Origin: Heliopora coerulea | Taxonomy: Eukaryota > Cnidaria > Anthozoa > Scleralcyonacea > Helioporidae | Reading direction: 5' to 3' | Length of the DNA: 64,000 nucleotides | Assembly: GCA_030142905.1 (NCBI GenBank) | Contig: JASJOG010000069.1 | Span: 310,001 to 374,000, forward strand | Shown here: piece by piece, positions 60,801 to 64,000 of the stretch | Numbering within the stretch: the stretch's first letter is position 1 | Layout: every line of letters starts with the position of its first letter | Position numbers and translations under genes: made by a program | Notes under the pieces: model-generated | Seen by the model: only the letters and a program-made list of their open reading frames with translations | What the model was told of the DNA's origin: nothing | The model's database searches: none

Positions 60801-63123
60801 TTTTCTGGATTCGAAGGGGAAGCTCTGATTTTTGGCGGCGGTCTCTTTCGAGGTGAACCCCTTTTCTATGCGAAAACAGATGGAACTTCCCCGTCAACAT
60901 AACACAGTCGCCCAATACCCATACTCTTCCTAAGATGTTCTTTCTTAAAGTGTAAAGAAAAGATTTTTGTAGCATCTGTGATTATGAAATGTTTGCCCAT
61001 GTCTCTTAGAATGGCATGCAGCCATTGATCCCTCGCAGACCGATCGGTCGGGAGATTAAAAAATCCAACTTTCTCGCCATTCGGACCAGTTGAACCTTTT
61101 TGGTTACAAAGTGGAACACAGCAATACCGATTCTGGGGAGACTTTTTTTCGTTCATGGCGGTACAATCGCGAAATTGAAAATTACACCACACTATCCTTA
61201 CCCGCCTCGTTTTCATGTTTTCGTACAGAGGCTTCCCCGGGCCATCCGCCATTATGAATTCGGTGTATAGACATCTCTCCTCATTTTACGGTGAAGACGG
61301 GCTTTTTCCTAACCATTCTTCTGGTAATCGTCACTTGTCACCGGTCTTACTTTAGTTGTCTTAAGTTGTATTTAGTTTTCATACATCTTGAATGATCTCT
61401 GTAATTTAAGTGCAAATCTTTTCAGGATCATCTTCCGTGCACGTCTGGCAGGAACGTAGGTAAGAAGGCCTGCAGGGTGTCCCCCCCCCCCCCAATGCCC
61501 TGTTAGTCGGAAATTGTCGGGAAAAGTTCTTTCGACAAAATTTTGCTTTTCGAGAATAACCTAGGAAAACATCAAACGATGCATTCTTGGGTAAAATTTC
61601 GAACGCTGAATTGTAATCCAAATTTCAAAGAATGATTTCAAAGTTTTCTGACGAGCATTAATTTAACATTTGGCATTTGTGCGAGGATTGTCTATATTAA
61701 AAAAAGATCTACCGAAGAGGTCAACAAAACAGGTCATGGTAAAAAGATGTTAAACACTCAGAATGGCATTCTATTGGAAATTAAAAAGACCGCACACACT
61801 GGAAACATTAATTGTAAAATATTTGTTGTATCTGATGGTCTTGTCGATTTCATGAACAATGATTTGCGGAGCATCCAGTATTAAATTATAATGTATTATA
61901 TAGATGGATATACCTTTCAACATGATTATTTGTGGTATGACAAATTGTGGGAAAACTTATTATTTGCTAAATATGATTGAAAAACATTATAAAAAACACT
62001 TTGATTATATCATTTTAATCTGTCCAACATTCACGTGGAATCAAACATACCAAGAATGGAAATACATCAAGGATCCTGATTTAATTGCTGTGGATTGTGA
62101 ACAAGATAATGTTGATAAAATACTTCACATTGTCCAAGTTATTTACAAAGGAACCAATAGTTTAATAATTTTAGATGACTGTGCGAGTAGTCAGGATGTC
62201 AAAAATAGAACCAGTGAGTTAGTCAAATTGGCTTTTTCTGCTAGACACTTTAGTCTTTCAACAATAGTCATCACTCAACAGTTAAACAGCATTTCTAAAC
62301 CCTATAGAGACAATGTTGCAAGAGTTGTTTCTTTTTACAATCCAGATGAGGACGATATGAATGTCATTTACCGCAGGTATCTAGGAAATAGTACCAAAAC
62401 AGAAAGAACCCAAATTATAGAAAAGCTAAAGAATAGTAAATACGCAACATTGGAGATAAATTTACGCCACCCATTCGATTATAAAATAAATAAACCGCAA
62501 AAATGAAATATATGTAATAATATATATAATGCCTAAGCGCAAGAATCAAAAACCTGAAACTAATTTTGCATGATGAAGTCACTTGAATCACCAATATTTA
62601 TCAAGAGTTTACAGGGACAAATTGTTTGAGAATCACTAATAAACACCTGTAGACAATCTGCATCACATGAAAACCCACTTTTGTTATCTTTTTTACTCTG
62701 ATGCATTTGAAGCTGTAGTGTTTGGCCCTGCGAGAAACGTTTTATGATGACGTAAGAATTTTAAATACAAGTATTTAGGTTGATCACTTACTCCCTTTCT
62801 CTCTTCTTGTTTCTTTATCTCTCTAGCTTTGGTCACATGCAATTAATAGCAACGGGAATGAACAAACGGAAACAAAACTGTTTATTCATAAAGATTTGTT
62901 ACGTTTGACGTTAGATATCATTGGTGAATGCGCTTTTGGTTACCAATTTAATTCACTTACCGAGGAAAGTAACGTCGTGGCGTCAATTGTCAATGCTTTG
63001 TTACAAGGATTGAGTTTGGCCAATAATCCCATAAGGTTTATACCGATCCTCAGAAATATTCCAACGAAAGCAAGAAGAGAAGAAAATGTAGCTATGGATT
63101 TGACTAAGGATATTATTATGGAG
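44695..63123 (+). CDS. Cytochrome P450, exons 1-3 of a partial gene
   Basis: A haem-thiolate mono-oxygenase of the endoplasmic reticulum membrane. Three exons join in phase to about 266 residues, the N-terminal half of a usual 500-residue P450. An N-terminal hydrophobic anchor (about residues 14-35) and a proline-containing hinge (SIPSPKGSLLAGHFWQL) come first. Then come YGPILRFRSLG, a C-helix region with SRQKRMISPAF, and LRLTLDIIGECAFGYQFNSL, which matches the segment before the I helix of CYP3/CYP4-type enzymes. The I-helix threonine motif, ExxR and haem cysteine lie beyond the window, so catalytic competence and family cannot be judged. The usual C-helix tryptophan is not seen. Introns 1 (10.4 kb) and 2 (7.2 kb) are full of recent mobile elements. 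Confidence 0.9.
44954..46439. other. P450 intron 1, interspersed repeat debris
   Basis: 45300-45610 holds recurring ctagccc/ccagccct and acatggga phrases typical of old TIR elements, without clear ends. Confidence 0.35.
46450..46545 (+). repeat. tRNA-like SINE remnant
   Basis: The box B-like ggggttcaattcccagttgg is preceded by a degraded tRNA-like head. It cannot fold as a normal tRNA. Confidence 0.4.
46588..46756. repeat. Fold-back with 73-bp arms
   Basis: Arms 46588-46663 and 46685-46756 share tcagtgcccagc, acaaagtagag and aagtttaatctgacatt inverted. The gctgggca edge resembles the ends of PLE terminal repeats at 2.0 and 4.1 kb. Confidence 0.75.
46757..47696. other. P450 intron 1, nothing recognised
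   Basis: No feature seen. Confidence 0.5.
47697..49627 (+). mobile_element. hAT transposon remnant (TTF/DUF4371 type)
   Basis: Ends caggggcgtggtgg and an inverted, diverged ccaccacctacttg; the subterminal ggcgccaaaacg and gacgccaaaaacg are inverted partners. Coding debris lies between them. No clean duplication was found, so the boundaries are provisional. Confidence 0.65.
48560..49385 (+). pseudogene. hAT (TTF/DUF4371-type) transposase remnant
   Basis: An early segment gives KYGAEFRKAEKSREEENKKL. A later frame (49147-49386) gives RETERRNIQVILNRNIMRHI then VFLGGQVLSFRGHPE. The pattern E-x-x-x-R-x-x-V-L, then I-x-F-L-x-x-Q-x-L-x-F-R-G-H-x-E is a hallmark of DUF4371-type hAT transposases. Stops and frame changes separate the parts and the C-terminal half is missing. 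Confidence 0.75.
49800..49945 (+). repeat. Interspersed repeat copy 1 (shared with 50447 and 54885)
   Basis: atgagaaaaatgcaaaggaa, then gataaagatacatgtgaatt and cgccttagaaaaca match the copies at 50447 and 54885. Confidence 0.65.
49969..50430 (+). mobile_element. Pogo/Tigger-like MITE, one end recognisable
   Basis: Starts cagttaactccctctaaacg followed by gacacc, after a TA dinucleotide. This matches the usual Tigger/pogo terminus. Several ctaagacggacac units recur to 50425. The opposite inverted end is not found. Inside, 50268-50305 reads cggctttcgctcgaaacgtc, a hammerhead-like PLE motif, so it may be composite. Confidence 0.55.
50447..50710 (+). repeat. Interspersed repeat copy 2, left of the PLE block
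   Basis: Shares acacatgtgactttatatgt, cttagaaaacaattt, ctttcttcgcgacttag and ggatctaaaacactgggcta with 54885-55230. The two copies lie in direct orientation about 4.4 kb apart. Confidence 0.75.
51285..51311. repeat. TA microsatellite, left of PLE pair
   Basis: An uninterrupted (ta)n run bordering the PLE insertion. The matching run at 54840-54875 suggests the element entered a TA tract. Confidence 0.9.
51395..51430 (-). ncRNA. Hammerhead-like motif, PLE minus copy 3' region
   Basis: The minus strand reads ttgacaaagaggcagcgccc followed by cgaaacgttg. The ggc/gcc stem before CGAAACG fits a hammerhead; the first core strand (ttgacaa) is degenerate. Confidence 0.35.
51513..52583 (-). CDS. PLE polyprotein, RT catalytic region to GIY-YIG endonuclease (minus copy)
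   Basis: A 356-residue open frame starting at the RT active site (MDDIFLIWLHG; the two aspartates are the palm motif C). It continues through DVYCKPTDTHQYLHYGSCHP (typical PLE). A zinc-ligand-like CGKSRCQIC (about 223-231) comes before the endonuclease: VIY (260-262), IYVGS (272-276), an arginine-rich FRRRFNNHKS and the catalytic-position glutamate in GTPGEHLYAHF (about 305). PLE reverse transcriptase primes at nicked targets made by the endonuclease. The real frame should continue upstream, but is interrupted at 52583-52594 by a shift in a T6 run. Identical to the plus copy apart from about one residue. Confidence 0.9.
   Translation of the reverse strand: MDDIFLIWLHGRESLLEFLDYVNSYHELIKYTWRWPYEKLSYLDVMVMVQGDKISIDVYCKPTDTHQYLHYGSCHPRHVKKGIPYGQALRVKRICSTEESHRDRLRDLRSNFIKRDFKENLVDSEFERTRTKTRESLLCQDSNRSDIKRNKRLPLVVTFHPALSGVGKIVDSLWSILHASEDMRSIFEEKPMIVYRRPKNLKDNLVRSKLKGEGSGDKSMRKCGKSRCQICNFAEEDSTFCRNGRIFYINYLFDCDSAGVIYLRICKKCSKIYVGSTITSFRRRFNNHKSSVKRYGDGQRGTPGEHLYAHFYKGIKDMLVKIVDRTDVSDPTKRDGFRAYKLDSFVRKGLNLRDFF
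52594..53253 (-). pseudogene. PLE reverse transcriptase N-terminal part (minus copy)
   Basis: Frames 53226-53044 and 52947-52594 give RIGRFYLLPKIHKRL, NVPGRPVVSN, a stop, GTPTERISEFVDFYLQPIV, then ICSMDVVGLYSHIPHDEGL and CTAIGTKFAPSFANISMPKL. These are the RT fingers and palm blocks, with D-V-V-x-L-Y-x-x-I-P as motif A and G-T-x-x-A-P as motif B. A TGA replaces the usual cysteine between VVSN and GTPTE, and a second TGA sits where the plus copy has TGG (W). The extreme N-terminus is cut at the junction. Confidence 0.85.
53260..53680 (+). pseudogene. PLE reverse transcriptase fragment (plus copy)
   Basis: Starts at ELGDIP, reads motif A (SMDVVGLYSHIPHDEG) and motif B as in the minus copy, then runs out of frame at WWWFFGRYFPH, because the T6 run shifts the frame just before the catalytic DD. 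Confidence 0.85.
53613..54683 (+). CDS. PLE polyprotein, RT catalytic region to GIY-YIG endonuclease (plus copy)
   Basis: 356 residues with the same layout as the minus copy: DDIF catalytic pair at the start, CGKSRCQIC, VIY...IYVGS, the R-rich segment and PGEHLYAHF. One visible substitution (ISTDV instead of ISIDV). The frame is uninterrupted, but it starts inside the RT, so alone it cannot make a complete enzyme. Confidence 0.9.
   Translation: MDDIFLIWLHGRESLLEFLDYVNSYHELIKYTWRWPYEKLSYLDVMVMVQGDKISTDVYCKPTDTHQYLHYGSCHPRHVKKGIPYGQALRVKRICSTEESHRDRLRDLRSNFIKRDFKENLVDSEFERTRTKTRESLLCQDSNRSDIKRNKRLPLVVTFHPALSGVGKIVDSLWSILHASEDMRSIFEEKPMIVYRRPKNLKDNLVRSKLKGEGSGDKSMRKCGKSRCQICNFAEEDSTFCRNGRIFYINYLFDCDSAGVIYLRICKKCSKIYVGSTITSFRRRFNNHKSSVKRYGDGQRGTPGEHLYAHFYKGIKDMLVKIVDRTDVSDPTKRDGFRAYKLDSFVRKGLNLRDFF
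54765..54800 (+). ncRNA. Hammerhead-like motif, PLE plus copy 3' region
   Basis: Mirror image of 51395-51430. Confidence 0.35.
54840..54875. repeat. TA microsatellite, right of PLE pair
   Basis: A (ta)n run of about 18 units directly after cttggcag. Confidence 0.9.
54885..55230 (+). repeat. Interspersed repeat copy 3, right of the PLE block
   Basis: Matches 50447-50710: gaaaatacaaagtaaaatca, cctagaaaacaatttt, ctttcttcgcgacttaga and ggatctaaaacactcggcta. It includes a 25-26 bp tandem pair at 55060-55115 (tctggctaacgccagacaat and its diverged neighbour). Confidence 0.7.
55357..55598 (+). CDS. Cytochrome P450 exon 2
   Basis: 242 nt encoding GEEYILIADANATKQILVTN through DHSRQKRMISPAFNFGHLKG and RAKTALLVQ. 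Acceptor atatag, donor gttggt. Confidence 0.9.
55599..56864. other. P450 intron 2 start, ATACC-rich tract
   Basis: 55965-56090 is rich in degenerate catacca/atgcc units. Nothing else is recognised. Confidence 0.5.
56867..56940 (+). repeat. Left terminal inverted repeat of ISL2EU element
   Basis: Pairs with 61192-61265. It includes an ATG at 56880 and, after 17 codons, cag|gtgaga at 56930/56931, a strong splice donor. Confidence 0.85.
56880..59343 (+). pseudogene. ISL2EU YqaJ-domain protein with SAP and SWIM motifs
   Basis: The transposon accessory protein. A SAP-like helix (LKKADLLFWLRCRG) lies near 57050. A probable intron spans about 57120-57245. The next frame (57246-57974) has a SWIM zinc finger CTCAVSRVGYCNH (C-x-C...C-x-H). 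After a frameshift near 57970, TRDLASSEKWKEQRKFRFPA begins the YqaJ nuclease domain. A TGA at 58178-58180 breaks it, then it continues with GKRYEGTAIHEYQKF and VLAATPDGKV, and after another shift DHEYYAQVHGQLAITGSAWC. A MITE at 58597-59176 splits the frame within VIVY; it resumes at TFKGMSIERITFDQHFW and stops at 59343. YqaJ enzymes belong to the lambda-exonuclease-like family; the role in transposition is unknown. Confidence 0.85.
58597..59176. mobile_element. hAT-type MITE, 580 bp, inside the YqaJ frame
   Basis: Flanked by a perfect 8-bp duplication ttgtctac (58589-58596 and 59177-59184). The ends are imperfectly inverted (ctgtcgcgtagcc and cattagcgcaccc). Contains a poly-C tract at 59141-59156. 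Removing it and one duplication restores the reading frame across the site. Confidence 0.85.
59344..59515. other. Spacer between convergent 3' ends of the transposon genes
   Basis: Short AT-rich spacer without ORFs. Confidence 0.6.
59519..60467 (-). pseudogene. ISL2EU transposase, DDE nuclease domain (DDE_Tnp_4 type)
   Basis: The 248-residue frame 60467-59721 holds a helix-turn-helix (RPRQGFTERHLGHLF then NISQSTVSGIIISW, about residues 84-112), the first aspartate in VIIDCTE (152), the second in GSVSDREI (205) and DSVMADKGF (223-231). A frameshift near 59730 separates the last part (59728-59519). There the catalytic-position glutamate sits in HVERAINKIKNF (residue 26 of that frame). All three DDE residues are thus present, but in two frames. 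This is the HARBI1-like nuclease fold that cuts and joins transposon ends. Confidence 0.9.
60470..60866 (-). pseudogene. Linker of ISL2EU transposase: nuclear-localisation-like and coiled-coil segments
   Basis: Continuing the THAP frame past a TAG (about 60870) gives KRGSPRKRPPPKIRA and a Ser-rich stretch. A second stop lies near 60625. In another frame DLQRKLTETEKLLEETTGK forms a short coiled coil before the DDE part. Shows at least two nonsense changes and one shift. Confidence 0.7.
60866..61252 (-). pseudogene. ISL2EU transposase, THAP DNA-binding domain
   Basis: 128 codons starting inside the right terminal repeat. The THAP C2CH zinc finger runs from RYCCVPLC (C44/C49), through W77, to KIFSLHF and GEVPSVFA. 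The third zinc ligand, normally Cys in C-S-x-H-F, is Phe98 (a TGT-to-TTT type change); His101 remains. The stop after VFA falls where a tryptophan is usual (TGG to TAG type). A donor-like cgg|gtaagg after codon 17 and an acceptor ctccccag before NRYCC suggest the first 17 codons are a separate exon. Confidence 0.85.
61192..61265 (-). repeat. Right terminal inverted repeat of ISL2EU element
   Basis: Inverse of 56867-56940 with a few differences. Carries the transposase ATG (61252) and a donor-like cgg|gtaagg. Confidence 0.85.
61268..61630. other. P450 intron 2, C-tract
   Basis: Contains a poly-C run at 61482-61494; nothing else is recognised. Confidence 0.5.
61631..61883 (+). pseudogene. Truncated ORF upstream of the virus-like ATPase
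   Basis: An open frame of about 84 codons without an early ATG, with KKRSTEEVNKTGHGKK and ending GLVDFMNNDLRSIQY. It stops 20 bp before the ATPase start on the same strand. The tight spacing suggests the C-terminus of a neighbouring viral gene cut on its 5' side. Not recognised as any family. Confidence 0.4.
61904..62506 (+). CDS. Virus-type FtsK/HerA-superfamily packaging ATPase (endogenous viral element)
   Basis: 200 residues, complete and uninterrupted. Walker A GMTNCGKT lies at 11-18, Walker B LIILDD at 87-92, and a glutamine-containing STIVITQQ at 119-126 fits the sensor strand of FtsK/HerA ATPases. The compact size, start directly at the P-loop strand and motif spacing resemble A32-like genome-packaging ATPases of the Polinton/adintovirus/virophage lineage of double jelly-roll DNA viruses. 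These pump viral DNA into the capsid. No major capsid protein, protease, polymerase B or integrase gene is found in this window, so this is a fragment of an integrated virus or Polinton. Intactness suggests recent insertion. A cellular ATPase is unlikely given the motif arrangement. It lies in P450 intron 2, same strand. Confidence 0.8.
   Translation: MDIPFNMIICGMTNCGKTYYLLNMIEKHYKKHFDYIILICPTFTWNQTYQEWKYIKDPDLIAVDCEQDNVDKILHIVQVIYKGTNSLIILDDCASSQDVKNRTSELVKLAFSARHFSLSTIVITQQLNSISKPYRDNVARVVSFYNPDEDDMNVIYRRYLGNSTKTERTQIIEKLKNSKYATLEINLRHPFDYKINKPQK
62529..62573 (+). other. Short basic ORF after the ATPase
   Basis: MPKRKNQKPETNFA then two stops, starting 22 bp after the ATPase stop. It could be the broken start of the next viral gene. 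Very weak evidence. Confidence 0.2.
62574..62826. other. End of P450 intron 2
   Basis: Ends in a pyrimidine-rich tract (ctttctctcttcttg then tttatctctctag). No other feature. Confidence 0.6.
62827..63123 (+). CDS. Cytochrome P450 exon 3
   Basis: 297 nt, 99 codons, phase 0/0, encoding LWSHAINSNGNEQTETKLFI then HKDLLRLTLDIIGECAFGYQ and ending DLTKDIIME. Acceptor ctctag, donor gtaaac. The following exon (I helix) is outside the window. Confidence 0.92.
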
Positions 63124-64000
63124 GTAAACATTAACACCTGTAACACGCAAATAGCTATAAAATAACAGGGACTTTAAGTGGCGCTAAAAGCGGCAGCACC
63201 GAAGGAAAGGGCAGCAACATCAAGGGTAAGAAACAAATTTGTAGTGATTATAACAATAGTGGTATTTGAAGCAATCGAAAAAGCAGGAGCAACAGGAGCA
63301 GCAATAGCAACCAGTTTTCTCCTGCACGAGGAGTGGCCCTTACTGGGCCTCTAGGGAGTACAGCGCAGCGAGCTGATAGGGTTATCCAGTATAAACTTCA
63401 ACAACAGTTGCAAAGCAGCGGCACAAACTAAGGCCGAAAATTTGGGACCCTTTGAATCATTTTTATTAATGTAAAAACGTTATGCAAATCGACATGACAG
63501 GTGTCTCTAAAAATGAAGCCTGGCTACTAGAACTCCCTAAATCTCTGTGACGGTCAAGGGATCAAGTTTCCATGGAGGGAAGCAGAAAAGAATATTAGAG
63601 AACTTGAAAGACTGAAAGCACGGTGGAAGGGCTTCATTTTAACGTAAACCCAATAATTTGGTATTAAATGGTGGAATTTAAACGTGCAATTGCACAATAC
63701 ACAAAACAATTCTTTTGGGACCCACAATAGCATTGAGAAACGTAAATAAATCCGTTAGGGAAATGTGCATAAAAATATTTTTGTCATGAGTGTGGTACAA
63801 CATTTCTATACCCATTTACTCTGCTCTATATCATTTCAGTTAACGATTCGACATTTGCTATTGTTCTGAGGCTTTTTTCATATTTGTCACTTTAATAAAA
63901 GTAAAATGCCGACCCTGAGGATGTGCCGCCCTGGACGCTGCAAACCCTACGTTCTGCCATCAGCAGTTCATTGCCCTTTAGATGCTAGACAGGGAGGTAT
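63124..64000. other. P450 intron 3 (partial)
   Basis: An AGCAACA-rich stretch lies near 63200-63310. No P450 exon is recognisable before the window ends. Confidence 0.5.

Larger units (their letters stand above)
56867..61265. mobile_element. ISL2EU-type (PIF/Harbinger-related) DNA transposon, 4.4 kb, inactive
   Basis: Inverted terminal repeats of about 70 bp, starting caccgaattc(g/a)taatggcgg, flanked by TA on both sides (56865-56866, 61266-61267). Two divergent genes sit inside: a SAP/SWIM/YqaJ nuclease-like gene on the plus strand and a THAP plus DDE transposase gene on the minus strand. That pair defines the ISL2EU group. Both genes have stops and shifts, and a hAT-type MITE interrupts the first, so this copy cannot move by itself. 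It lies in P450 intron 2. Confidence 0.9.

Noticed and set aside
60603..60902. Plus-strand 99-codon ORF
   Set aside because: Antisense of the ISL2EU transposase linker.
63906..64000. Fourth P450 exon at the right edge
   Set aside because: The open frames there (for example one reading NADPEDVPPWTLQTLRSAI) do not resemble the I-helix region expected next and have no clear acceptor.

Overview
The window is animal nuclear DNA: AT-rich, with canonical GT/AG spliced genes, long introns and many kinds of interspersed elements. The mix of Penelope-like elements, a THAP/YqaJ ISL2EU-type transposon, hAT and CACTA-like MITEs, Crypton-type recombinase debris and tRNA-derived SINEs suggests a marine invertebrate. 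An anthozoan cnidarian (coral or anemone) is my best guess, but nothing here proves the species.

Two host genes account for the conserved coding sequence, both on the + strand. Positions 1842-35973 (probably to 36974) carry 20 confidently placed exons of the scaffold A subunit of protein phosphatase 2A (PPP2R1A/B type). All splice phases agree, and the exons cover everything except about 56 N-terminal residues, which lie upstream of the window. Positions 44695-63123 carry the first three exons of a microsomal cytochrome P450; its catalytic C-terminal half lies beyond the right edge.

The rest is intron and intergenic DNA filled with mobile elements. 1964-4193: a Penelope-like element (PLE) containing a hAT transposon that itself contains a head-to-head SINE, each layer with its own target-site duplication. 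6.8-7.1 kb: a PLE-type fold-back. 10.5-10.8 kb and 33.0-33.4 kb: tyrosine-recombinase remnants. 17.1-18.5 kb and 37.9-38.5 kb: a long-inverted-repeat family. 19.5-20.2 kb: a LINE reverse transcriptase remnant. 22.3-23.1 kb: a PLE endonuclease remnant. 39.9-41.6 kb and 47.7-49.6 kb: hAT remnants. 42.6-43.6 kb: nested TIR elements. 44.35-44.61 kb: a MITE ending 80 bp before the P450 start codon. 51.3-54.9 kb: two almost identical PLE copies head to head, set in a TA microsatellite. 56.87-61.27 kb: a full-length but dead ISL2EU-type transposon, with divergent YqaJ and THAP-DDE genes, itself interrupted by a MITE. 61.6-62.6 kb: an endogenous virus-like segment with an intact 200-residue FtsK/HerA-type packaging ATPase, inside P450 intron 2.

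The most interesting signals are the intact virus-type ATPase, the recurrent hammerhead-ribozyme-like cores in the PLE-derived repeats, the three-level nested insertion, the recent PLE inverted pair with a shared frameshift at the reverse-transcriptase active site, and the transposon whose terminal repeats each carry a start codon followed by a splice donor.
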